The notes under the pieces were generated by a model that had not been told where the DNA came from, did no database searches, and saw nothing but the letters and a program-made list of their open reading frames with translations. Positions 8,143 to 14,961 of a stretch of DNA of 24,677 nt are shown one piece after another (position 1 is the first letter of the stretch; every line of letters begins with the position of its first letter). The stretch comes from Opitutia bacterium (GTDB taxonomy: Bacteria; Verrucomicrobiota; Verrucomicrobiia; Opitutales; Opitutaceae): NCBI GenBank assembly GCA_003157575.1, contig PMKA01000162.1, forward strand, positions 1 through 24,677. The letters are read 5' to 3'. The position numbers were made by a program, and so were the translations under genes.

Positions 8143-11100
8143 GACCCTTCTGATCGAGGGCGTCGGCGACGAGGATGAGTTCGCTCTCCACGGATGAACG
8201 CAGCCGGCCGGCGTCGTCCCACCGCTGTTCGCGCGCCGCGGATTCGAGCAGGGCGAGCTGTTCGGCCAGGGCGGTGGCGTTGATGACGAGCGCCTGGCCG
8301 CGGAGGGTGTGGATCTCGAAAGCCGCAGCCGCCTCCTGGAGATCAATCGCGGAAAGGGCCTGTTTCCACCGTTGAAGGAGTGCGGAGCGGAATTCGGCGA
8401 TTATCGCTGCAGGCGCTCCAAAACGCTGCAGAGGCGTGACGTCGCAGACGCTCCGGGTGATGTCGATGGACTGCTTGGCCCGCAGCATGGATCCGAGGCC
8501 CTTGATGACGGATTCCAGTTTCTCGCGGGTGACGGGCTTGGTCACGACGTCGGTGATTCCCGCCTCCAGGCAGGCGCGGATGCGGTCCTGTGTTGCGTAG
8601 GCCGTCACGGCGATGATCGGAGGCTTTGGATCCTCAAGTGCGGCCAGGATGCGGCGGGCGACCTCCGGGCCGGGGATGTCGGGAAGCTCCCAGTCGGTGA
8701 AGATGAGGTCGTAGTGACCCTCCAGCGCCATCGCGATGGCCGTCTTGCCATCCACGGCCCAGTCGACGATGTAGCCGAGCTGGCTGAAGGTATGTCCGAG
8801 CACAAGGCGGTTGTATTGCTCGTCCTCGACGGCGAGCGCACGCGAAACCATCATTGGCGGGCGGCTGCTGGACGGCTTGAGGATGGAGTGGGGGGTGGAG
8901 GCGGGCCTGAGAGGCACGCGCAACGTAAATTCCGTCACACCCTCCTCGCTGCGGGCGACAAGATCGCCTCCCATTGCATGGGCGATGCGCCGGCTCACCG
9001 CCAGGCCAAGGCCGACGCCGGGGCTGCGGCTGGATTTGGCCGCCGATCCGCGATGGAACGCCTCGAAAAGCAGGGGAATCTCGTCCTGCGGAATTGTCGG
9101 CCCGGTGTTGCGGACGGACAGGGTGAGAATGATTCCGTCAGGGGGATCGTTCACGGATGCGACGGCGCAGCTGATGACGGCGCGCGACGGGATGCCGTAT
9201 TTGAGGGCGTTCGTCACCAGATTGATGACGATCTGCCGAAGCTTCAGAGGATCGCCGAAAAGCCACAGGGGCTCGGAGGGCTGGACGATCTCAGTCCTTT
9301 CGAAGCCGACGTCCACCGTGCGAACGGCCGCGTCGATTGCCGCCTGCAGGGAGAAGTCCTCCAGGTTGAGGGGGATGTCGCCCCGTTCGATCCGCGAGAA
9401 ATCGAGGATGTCGTCGAGGAGGGAATGCAGCTGCTCGGAGCAACCCCGGAGGGTGCCCAGGAGCATGCGTTCGCGAGGAGGCAGGGGCGCCTCGTCGAGC
9501 ATGGAGCAGATCCCGAGGACGCCGTTGAGCGGATTGCGGATCTCGTGGCTCATGCTTGCGAGGAACTCCTCCTTGGCGGCGTTGGCGTGGGCGAGGTCCC
9601 GCGTCCGTTCGGCAACCAGTTGTTCGAGCTCGCGGGCGTGCCGGGCAAGCCGGCGCGTGCGCAGGCGAACCGTCAGGACGACGAGGCCGATGAGCAGCGC
9701 CGCGTACAGGATGAGGCTCCAGGTGCGCAGATACCAGGGATGCTGGCGGAAGAAGGGCAACACGTCCGTTTTCACCTGGCCCCCTGTCTGGAGGCTGACG
9801 GCGATCGCTCCCGAGCCACGCGGGAGGCGCGAAGCCTCGATGCCGAACGGGCCTCCCTGTTGCCACGCTCCGTCGGGCATTACGCGCCACCGGATCGTCC
9901 GTGCCGCGAGGGGATCCCCTCCGCTCCAGCGCAGGATCAGCGTGTCCTCGGCCGTTGCGAGCCGGATCTCCGGGCTTTTGCGGGGAAGGGCGCGCTCGCC
10001 CGACCGGTCGATCGTGACCACGGCCGCCGGGTCAGGCAGCAGGGCCGTCTGCGGTCGCACGGCATCCCTGTCGATGAGGAGCACACGGGAACTGTCGACG
10101 ATCGCGAACTGTCCCGAAGGCAGCGCCAGGAGCGCCTGGGGCCGCCGGAGCGCCGGAACACCCGGGGCGTCCAGCAAAACGGGCGGAGCCTGGGGCGGAA
10201 CGGACCACAGGCTTGCCCCGCCGCCGGCATCCGAACACAGGAGCCAGGTCCCCGAAGAATCCCCGAAGACGTCCACGGGCACGATCCCCTCGGGAAGGGG
10301 GATGCGGCCCTGCTCACGGAACGCACTCGTATCCGTCAGCCGCCACACCGCGCCTCCCGCCGATTTGATCCGCAAAGGGTGGGGCTGAGGATCGGGCGAC
10401 GGAAGAACCGTGACGGCCCCCGGGACCCGCCACTGCATGATGTCTCCCGAAGACGTACCGATCAAAAATGCGCCGTCCGACTCTGCGGCTCCGTTCGGAA
10501 TCTGGGGCAGAGCGACCTCCGCGGAGATGTTGAGATTGGAATCCATGACCATCGCGCGGTTGGCCTGAAGCAGCAGCAGACGGCGGCCTGCAGGCACCAG
10601 CTCGACGGCACCGGAGCCGCCGATCTGGATGGACCTGCCGTCGACGGACACCGATCCGATGGTGCCGGTGACGATCCTCCCCTGCCACTCGACCATGGCG
10701 AGCGCGGCGTCATCCAGATGCGGAACGCCGGATCCAACAGGCACGCATCCGCCCGATGTGGCGGCCACGGCGGAATTCCCGCAAAGCTGGAAGAACAGGA
10801 ACTGGCCGGACGGCAGTTGCAGCGAGGAGACCGCGGGCGGATAGACCACATAGACGCGCGATTCGGTTGCGACGGCGAGACGCCCGTCCGGGTGCTGGTC
10901 GACCGCGTATATCCGCCCGTCCATCTCCCGTCCGACCAGCGCCTCGGCGACCTTCCTGCCTGTCGCAGGATCGTACCATCGGATGCCGCCCTTGTAGGTC
11001 GCGATCCAGATCGCACGGTCATCGCCGCCGGCGTCGATGACCCATTCGTTCTCCATCTTTCCGGACTCCGCCGGGCTCCAAAGCAGCGTGCCGTCGGGAC

Positions 11101-11761
11101 GGTAGACACCGATTGTCCCCCGGAGAAGTCCGACGATCCGCCTGCCGGCGGAGATTAGCATGTCGGCGCCGGCGGCCCAGGCGAGCTCGGGCCGTTCCAC
11201 CGTGCCCCGCGGCGAGACGCCCAGGACGGTGTTGGGATAATGGCCGACAGCGAGACGGCCCTCCACGCGATTGAGGTAGATCCGCGTGGACGTTGGGACC
11301 GCCCACTCGGAGACCGCTCCGCCGTCGATGTATTGAAGGCTGGAAGGCGCCGCGAGGACCACGGATTTCCCGTCGTCCGAAAGCCGGGCCTCCACGATTT
11401 CGCCGGCGGGCTTCTGGGGGACGGGCGTCGGGTCGTGGCGCCAGAGGCCCGTTGTGCGGTCAAAGCGCGTAGCCCCCCCGAGGCCTGCCGCGATGAGCTG
11501 CGTCCCGTTGAGAGGGAGCAACGCCCGGAGGGCGGAAAGGCGCGGAGCCGGCTCCGTTCTGATGTCGCCCCCCGAAAACTCGGCGAGCTGGCCGGCGCCC
11601 GCGATGAGGGAGCCGTCGGAGAGCCAGCAGACGGACCAGTACGGCGTCGCCGCGGCGCTCCGGGGAACCTCGGAGCAGAGCGGCCCGGCGCGGAGCGCGG
11701 CGCCGGCACACGACAACAATGTCAAGCACACAAACCGGACATTTTTGCCACGCCAGTTCAT
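8120..11761 (-). CDS. Hybrid sensor histidine kinase (periplasmic sensor, HisKA, HATPase, REC, Hpt)
   Basis: This 1213-residue protein begins with a signal peptide (MNWRGKNVRFVCLTLLSC, Ala-rich cleavage region). Residues about 30-660 are rich in short beta strands, for example IWIATYKGGIRWYDPATG, and probably fold as a beta-propeller-like periplasmic sensor. One membrane helix (about 670-690, WSLILYAALLIGLVVLTV) leads into a coiled coil. The HisKA H-box SMSHEIRNPLNGV carries His739, followed by an HATPase domain with N-box VINLVTNALKYG, a G1-type VRNTGP and GVGLGLAVSRR. A receiver domain has Asp1023 in DLIFTDWELPD. A C-terminal Hpt-like helix bundle has FEIHTLRGQA with His1151. It therefore holds every step of a phosphorelay but no DNA-binding output. 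The upstream neighbour is the divergent peptide gene, 56 bases away; the downstream neighbour is the convergent response regulator. The ligand is unknown. Confidence 0.9.
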   Translation of the reverse strand: MNWRGKNVRFVCLTLLSCAGAALRAGPLCSEVPRSAAATPYWSVCWLSDGSLIAGAGQLAEFSGGDIRTEPAPRLSALRALLPLNGTQLIAAGLGGATRFDRTTGLWRHDPTPVPQKPAGEIVEARLSDDGKSVVLAAPSSLQYIDGGAVSEWAVPTSTRIYLNRVEGRLAVGHYPNTVLGVSPRGTVERPELAWAAGADMLISAGRRIVGLLRGTIGVYRPDGTLLWSPAESGKMENEWVIDAGGDDRAIWIATYKGGIRWYDPATGRKVAEALVGREMDGRIYAVDQHPDGRLAVATESRVYVVYPPAVSSLQLPSGQFLFFQLCGNSAVAATSGGCVPVGSGVPHLDDAALAMVEWQGRIVTGTIGSVSVDGRSIQIGGSGAVELVPAGRRLLLLQANRAMVMDSNLNISAEVALPQIPNGAAESDGAFLIGTSSGDIMQWRVPGAVTVLPSPDPQPHPLRIKSAGGAVWRLTDTSAFREQGRIPLPEGIVPVDVFGDSSGTWLLCSDAGGGASLWSVPPQAPPVLLDAPGVPALRRPQALLALPSGQFAIVDSSRVLLIDRDAVRPQTALLPDPAAVVTIDRSGERALPRKSPEIRLATAEDTLILRWSGGDPLAARTIRWRVMPDGAWQQGGPFGIEASRLPRGSGAIAVSLQTGGQVKTDVLPFFRQHPWYLRTWSLILYAALLIGLVVLTVRLRTRRLARHARELEQLVAERTRDLAHANAAKEEFLASMSHEIRNPLNGVLGICSMLDEAPLPPRERMLLGTLRGCSEQLHSLLDDILDFSRIERGDIPLNLEDFSLQAAIDAAVRTVDVGFERTEIVQPSEPLWLFGDPLKLRQIVINLVTNALKYGIPSRAVISCAVASVNDPPDGIILTLSVRNTGPTIPQDEIPLLFEAFHRGSAAKSSRSPGVGLGLAVSRRIAHAMGGDLVARSEEGVTEFTLRVPLRPASTPHSILKPSSSRPPMMVSRALAVEDEQYNRLVLGHTFSQLGYIVDWAVDGKTAIAMALEGHYDLIFTDWELPDIPGPEVARRILAALEDPKPPIIAVTAYATQDRIRACLEAGITDVVTKPVTREKLESVIKGLGSMLRAKQSIDITRSVCDVTPLQRFGAPAAIIAEFRSALLQRWKQALSAIDLQEAAAAFEIHTLRGQALVINATALAEQLALLESAAREQRWDDAGRLRSSVESELILVADALDQKGLRRPMGG

Positions 11762-11801
11762 CAAGATGGATGATCGTTTGGCAGGCCTCAAGCCAAGGCA
11801 A

Positions 11802-11816
11802 CCGCAGAATGTGCGG
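11802..11816 (+). promoter_or_regulatory. Small hairpin directly before the peptide start codon
   Basis: CCGCA (11802-11806), GAATG loop, TGCGG (11812-11816) forms a perfect 5-bp stem that ends one base before the ATG at 11818. No Shine-Dalgarno sequence lies between. It could block or time translation initiation of the peptide. An in-frame upstream ATG (11809) sits inside the loop. The whole divergent gap 11762-11817 must also hold the promoters of both flanking genes. Confidence 0.4.
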
Positions 11817-11817
11817 C

Positions 11818-12000
11818 ATGAAGAACGCAATCACGACATTCCGCGCACTGGCCTCGGCATTTCTGCTTTGCGTGGGCCTGAGCGCCTACGCGGGCCGCCT
11901 CGATCCGGTCAGCCAGCATATCGTAACGCATGCACCGGCAGGCGCGGGGGTTTTCAACCCGGCGATGGCCTGCTCGCTGCCGTGCGTGACTCCGCACTGA
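11818..12000 (+). CDS. Short secreted Cys-containing peptide; candidate RiPP precursor
   Basis: The 60-residue product starts MKNAITTFR, followed by a hydrophobic stretch ALASAFLLCVGLSA and an AYA-G signal-peptidase site near residue 25. The predicted mature part is about 35 residues, is rich in Ala, Pro, Val and His, and ends in MACSLPCVTPH with two cysteines four residues apart. It lies 64 bases upstream of a YcaO-family gene in the same direction. YcaO enzymes modify Cys, Ser or Thr backbones or amides in RiPP precursors, so the C-terminal CSLPCVT segment is a plausible substrate core. A cleavable Sec-type signal is unusual for such a precursor, so an unmodified secreted or signalling peptide is the main alternative. 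I do not recognise it as a known family. An in-frame ATG three codons upstream could be the true start. Confidence 0.6.
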   Translation: MKNAITTFRALASAFLLCVGLSAYAGRLDPVSQHIVTHAPAGAGVFNPAMACSLPCVTPH

Positions 12001-12045
12001 CCGGGAAACGCAAGGCAAGGCTGCGCGGGAGGTTCAATTTCCCGG
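12001..12045 (+). promoter_or_regulatory. 8-bp inverted repeat between peptide and YcaO genes
   Basis: CCGGGAAA (12001-12008), immediately after the peptide stop codon, is an exact inverted copy of TTTCCCGG (12038-12045). The loop is 29 bases. There is no U-run after it, so it is not a classic terminator, but it could attenuate read-through or protect the upstream transcript, giving more peptide than enzyme. Confidence 0.4.
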
Positions 12046-12064
12046 GGCACTTCAAGGGCACTCC

Positions 12065-12946
12065 ATGTTCTCGCTCGCGGCATTCAAATACAGGTCCGTC
12101 TTCACCACCGACGGCGGTCCGATCGAGCGCGTGACGGCCATGTCCCTGCCGGTTCTGGGCAGGGCCTACCACCAGGCCAACGCCTTTCTGAAGTCGGGGC
12201 TTGTGCCGGTGATGATGCACGCGGTCTATGGCACGGCGAACGGCACGGGCTCGGCCGAGGATCCGCGCGTGGCCGCCCACATGGCGATCTCCGAGGCCCT
12301 TGAACGCTGGGCGTTCCACGCCGCGTCGGGCGGGGCGGAACGGCGCCGGTTCGGGTTCGACTGCGATTGCAGCTCCAACGGCATGGCCGCCTATCCCGGC
12401 CCGTTCAAGTCCATGGTGCGGAAAAGGGCGTTCTACGAGGCACTCGAGCGCTTCGCCCTGATCGGCTGGTGGGACGGGCGGATCGAGGCGACGCACCAGC
12501 AGAGCCCATTCCCGGGTGTATCACTTGTTCGGATACACCACAACACGGGGCCCGGCGAGGTGGTCATGCTTTACCGGCGGGGGGCCGCGGGAACCGCGTC
12601 CTACGGGCATGCCGCGGGATCGACCGTGCTGGCGGCCGCGAGCCGGGCGGCGGTCGAGCTGGTGAGGAACGAGTTCGTGATGATGGGCTACAGGGCGCGC
12701 GGCGCCCTGGTGGAGCCGAGCTCATTTGCGGAGCGCCGCTGCCTGCACTTCGCAGGCCGGGACGGGTTCGCGGAGTTTCTCGAGCGCGTGGACCGGAAGC
12801 CCGGCCGCCCCGCGCCCCGGTGGCGCGTGGTATTCGACGGCGAGATCGACGGGCCGTGGTCGAAATACACCACGGTGTGGCGCACGTGCGTCGAGCCTGC
12901 GACCACGGATTTCGCGGACCCGGGCAAGATGTTTTTCTTCTGGTGA
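12065..12946 (+). CDS. YcaO-family protein, compact form
   Basis: The 293-residue product carries the core YcaO nucleotide-binding signatures. GTANGTGSAEDP (57-68) and AHMAISEALERWAF (71-84, Glu77, Glu80, Arg81) match the first glutamate motif. SSNGMAAYPGPF (103-114) with YEALERFALIGWW (124-136, Glu125, Glu128) matches the SNG...E-xx-ER-W motif. YGHAAGSTVLAAASRAAVELVRNEF (180-204) matches the later Ala-rich helix with Glu199. YcaO enzymes use ATP to activate peptide amides, giving azolines, thioamides or amidines. This one is short, lacks the C-terminal PxPxP tail of azoline-forming members (it ends KMFFFW), and no ThiF/E1-like, TfuA-like or dehydrogenase gene is in the window. A weak AAGGG lies seven bases before the ATG. 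It is followed after three bases by the kinase N-terminal frame, so it is probably co-transcribed with it. Family call is firm; reaction and substrate are inference. Confidence 0.8.
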   Translation: MFSLAAFKYRSVFTTDGGPIERVTAMSLPVLGRAYHQANAFLKSGLVPVMMHAVYGTANGTGSAEDPRVAAHMAISEALERWAFHAASGGAERRRFGFDCDCSSNGMAAYPGPFKSMVRKRAFYEALERFALIGWWDGRIEATHQQSPFPGVSLVRIHHNTGPGEVVMLYRRGAAGTASYGHAAGSTVLAAASRAAVELVRNEFVMMGYRARGALVEPSSFAERRCLHFAGRDGFAEFLERVDRKPGRPAPRWRVVFDGEIDGPWSKYTTVWRTCVEPATTDFADPGKMFFFW

Positions 12947-12949
12947 CCC

Positions 12950-13198
12950 ATGATAAGCTACAAAACAAGGAATTCTTCATTGGGCGCGATCATCGACCAG
13001 ATGCGCCGCGACGACGGAGTGGGGGCGCTGGCGCGCGCGCGGGCGGCCTACCGGGAGGGCAGGATCAGCGGCTTCGACCTCGCGGAGGTGTTTCTCGCCA
13101 TGGGCAGCGGCGATGCGAGGGAGGCGGTGGACGGCGTGCGGCGGCTTTGCGGAGCCTCGATGCGCAGGAGTTGCGCGGCTGGAGACAGTTTCTTGTGA
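12950..13198 (+). CDS. Helical N-terminal frame of split histidine kinase, or separate small protein
   Basis: The 82-residue frame begins three bases after the YcaO stop and is predicted helical: LGAIIDQMRRDD, ALARARAAYREGRI, DLAEVFLAM, DAREAVDGVRRL. After GVRRL the reading (CGASMRRSCAAGDSFL) stops looking like protein, while the -1 frame (RSLDAQELRGWRQFL) looks natural and runs straight into the kinase. So either this is a small separate protein overlapping the kinase start by four bases (GTGA), or residues 1-66 are the true N-terminus of the kinase, separated by a frameshift near 13147-13155. I favour the second reading. No similarity to a known domain, and not an obvious RiPP recognition (PqqD-like) fold. 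Confidence 0.5.
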   Translation: MISYKTRNSSLGAIIDQMRRDDGVGALARARAAYREGRISGFDLAEVFLAMGSGDAREAVDGVRRLCGASMRRSCAAGDSFL

Positions 13199-13932
13199 TC
13201 CGCCCTGAATTCGATTTCGCGCACCGGGTTCTGTCCCCGGCGGAAGCGGCGTTGGTCGACGCGCTCGCGGACGAGCGGCGGCGATGCCGCCAGCTGGACC
13301 TGCTGCTGGAGGTGCTGCTCCACGAGATCAGCAACGTCGGTACGGGTGTGATCCAGGGGCTTGAACTGGCCCGGATGGGCATGGAGAATCCGGGGAGTGC
13401 GGATCTGTCCGAGGGGATGAGCCATGCGTGGAAGGCGGCCAGTCGCTTCTCGCGCATCACCGAGGACCTCCGGGTGCTGCTGGACGGGGGAGAGCATGTG
13501 CCCATGGAGACGGCGGACCTCGTCGCGTTCGTGCGGGAGGAGTCGCTGAACGTCGGGCAGGTGCTTTTCTCCGTGAAATGCGCGCAGCCGTTCCGGCGCT
13601 GCTCGCCCGTGCTCGTCCGGCACATCGTGAGCAACCTTGTGGGCAACGCCTTGCGCTACACCACGGAGGAGGGGTCGGTCTTCGTTGGCATCCGGGGGGG
13701 CGGCGAGACCTTTCGCATCTCCGTCGGAAGTCGCGGGCCCCAGTTGTCCGCCGGCCTGAGACAGTCGTTGTTTGTTCCCGGACACAAAGGGGACCATCCC
13801 AGGCGCGGGAGCGGACTGGGACTTTATGTGAGCCACTCCTGCGTCCTGAGGCATGACGGCTGGATCTCCTACAGGCGGAGCCGCGGATACAACGTTTTCA
13901 CCGCGTTCCTGCACGCTCCGGTGGCCGCCTGA
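13195..13932 (+). CDS. Soluble histidine kinase (HisKA-like + HATPase)
   Basis: From the GTG at 13195 the product is 245 residues with no membrane segment or signal peptide. The H-box LLHEISNVGTGV carries His43. The HATPase part has an N-box VRHIVSNLVGNALRY (142-155, Asn148 and Asn151), and a G2-type loop RRGSGLGLYVSHS (203-215). The G1 box is degenerate: SVGSRGPQL replaces the usual D/N-x-G-x-G, so nucleotide binding may be altered. The frame is open upstream through LRSLDAQELRGWRQFL, and the true protein probably continues into the helical frame at 12950 via a frameshift, giving about 310-320 residues. It shares an operon with YcaO and the peptide gene. There is no dedicated response regulator beside it; candidate partners are the NarL-type regulators elsewhere in the window. 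Confidence 0.75.
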   Translation: MIRPEFDFAHRVLSPAEAALVDALADERRRCRQLDLLLEVLLHEISNVGTGVIQGLELARMGMENPGSADLSEGMSHAWKAASRFSRITEDLRVLLDGGEHVPMETADLVAFVREESLNVGQVLFSVKCAQPFRRCSPVLVRHIVSNLVGNALRYTTEEGSVFVGIRGGGETFRISVGSRGPQLSAGLRQSLFVPGHKGDHPRRGSGLGLYVSHSCVLRHDGWISYRRSRGYNVFTAFLHAPVAA

Positions 13933-13969
13933 CCGGGACGCCTCATGTTGTTCGTTCCGTCGCCTCACG

Positions 13970-14248
13970 ATGGTGCGTTTTCCCCCCGAGGAGGAGGAAG
14001 CGCATCGCGCGATGCGTCCGGTGCGTCGCGATGACTGGGCGCGGGCGTCCCGGCTTGCGGACGAGATCCGCGCCTGCGTGTCGCGGGCCAGGGAGCGGGA
14101 CATGGTGCGGCAGCAACGCAACGCATCGAGCAAAACCGGCCTGGCGATCCTGGATGCGGTCATGGAGATCCCGCTGTGCCGGCGCCTCACCCGTCCCCGC
14201 GCTTTTTCGCGGGCAAGGCGATCCGTGGACGGAAAACATGGCACGTAG
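13970..14248 (+). CDS. Small hypothetical protein, uncertain
   Basis: The 92-residue frame starts 37 bases after the kinase stop. Its middle (about 15-65) is charged and helical, with RASRLADEIRACVSRARERD and ASSKTGLAILDAVMEI, and looks protein-like; the C-terminus is Arg-rich and looks less so. No domain is recognised. It may be the last gene of the YcaO operon or a chance open frame in GC-rich DNA. An overlapping upstream extension of the same frame overlaps the kinase and is not believed. Confidence 0.35.
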   Translation: MVRFPPEEEEAHRAMRPVRRDDWARASRLADEIRACVSRARERDMVRQQRNASSKTGLAILDAVMEIPLCRRLTRPRAFSRARRSVDGKHGT

Positions 14249-14626
14249 GGACCTGACGTATTCAGATCGAAGCCCGACCCCCCGTGGCGCCGCAATCACG
14301 GTCTTCCGTCCGGCGAACGCTGCAATCGGGCGCACGTTCCAGACGCCTGTTCATCTTGGTGAAACGAGATGGCCGATCAAAAGGGGGCAGGGCGCGGTTT
14401 GTCGATTGATATGCTTTCTTGCACGACAGAGGAGGCTGCGCGCTGAGTCAGCAGTTCCAAGCTTAAGCGCCCCCTCATATTGCACCCTCAGCTCCCTTGC
14501 GATAGCCACGACTTGCCAGGCGCCGGAAGAACGATCCGAGCTTAAACCAACATTACTCGCCGTGCCCCCTTACGTCTTCCTTCTTCGTTCCGGCAGGGCG
14601 CGCGCTGCTGGCGTTGGTCGGACGTG

Positions 14627-14794
14627 TCACCGAGGTAAAAAGTACAACCTGACCCCCTCGGATTGGCCCTCAAACAAACACCGCTCGAACGCCGCCTTCG
14701 TCTTCTCCGCCGCGAACACATCGCGGCGATAGTTGCCACGGTTGATCACATGATAAACCGCACCCGGATACTCCAGCCGGAGCTTGCGAGCCAT
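14627..14794 (-). pseudogene. Truncated REP-associated tyrosine transposase (RAYT/TnpA_REP)
   Basis: The minus-strand frame starts MARKLRLEYPGAVYHVINRG and continues NYRRDVFAAEKTKAAFERCL, the typical N-terminus of REP-associated tyrosine transposases of the IS200/Y1 superfamily. Only about 43 residues are recognisable; then the frame enters the flanking repeat and stops after 55 codons. The HUH metal-binding motif and catalytic tyrosine of the family lie further downstream and are missing, so the fragment is inactive. It is bracketed by two near-identical 30-base repeats in direct orientation. Intact relatives in the same genome could still mobilise the repeats. Confidence 0.85.
14634..14663. 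repeat. REP-like direct repeat, left copy
   Basis: This 30-base unit begins GGTAAAAAGTACAACCTG and ends CCCCCTCGGAT. It matches the copy at 14830-14859 at 27 of 30 positions in the same orientation. The minus-strand sense, GGGGGTCAGGTTGTACTT, resembles the ggggtcagg-type REP motifs linked to RAYT genes. Confidence 0.8.
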
Positions 14795-14829
14795 GCCTCG
14801 ACTTCAGTCCGCCCAGTCCGGGCCGTAAA

Positions 14830-14859
14830 GGTAAAAGGTGAAACCTGACCCCCTCGGAT
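14830..14859. repeat. REP-like direct repeat, right copy
   Basis: Begins GGTAAAAGGTGAAACCTG and ends CCCCCTCGGAT; three mismatches to the copy at 14634-14663. The two copies enclose the truncated RAYT gene (166 bases between them), upstream of its start codon on the minus strand for this copy. Confidence 0.8.
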
Positions 14860-14961
14860 CGTCCCGGGTTCTGGGCTTCGCCGTTCTCTTTCCGAATTGA
14901 GGGCCATCCGTCCGCGATCTTGACGTTAGGGGCCCCGAGGGCTTGGGTCACGCCGGTGCCC

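Larger units (their letters stand above)
14249..14961. other. Gene-poor stretch with mobile-element debris
   Basis: This 713-base stretch has no convincing intact gene. It contains the RAYT fragment and its two flanking repeats (14627-14859). On the minus strand 14351-14569 is an open frame whose middle reads WQVVAIARELR then ALKLGTADSARSLL; that weakly resembles the C-terminal tail of RAYT proteins and lies in the same frame as the N-terminal fragment, so it may be the other end of a decayed copy. The part from 14249 to 14350 shows nothing I can name. Promoters for the sensor kinase at 14962 should lie at the right end. Confidence 0.5.

Noticed and set aside
8309..11158. 949-codon plus-strand open frame opposite the hybrid kinase
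   Set aside because: Antisense shadow; the minus strand carries unmistakable kinase, receiver and Hpt motifs.
12367..13150. Frame-1 extension upstream of the kinase reaching into the YcaO gene
   Set aside because: The part overlapping YcaO has Arg/Gly-rich shadow composition; only the last part, from about 13150 on, looks coding.
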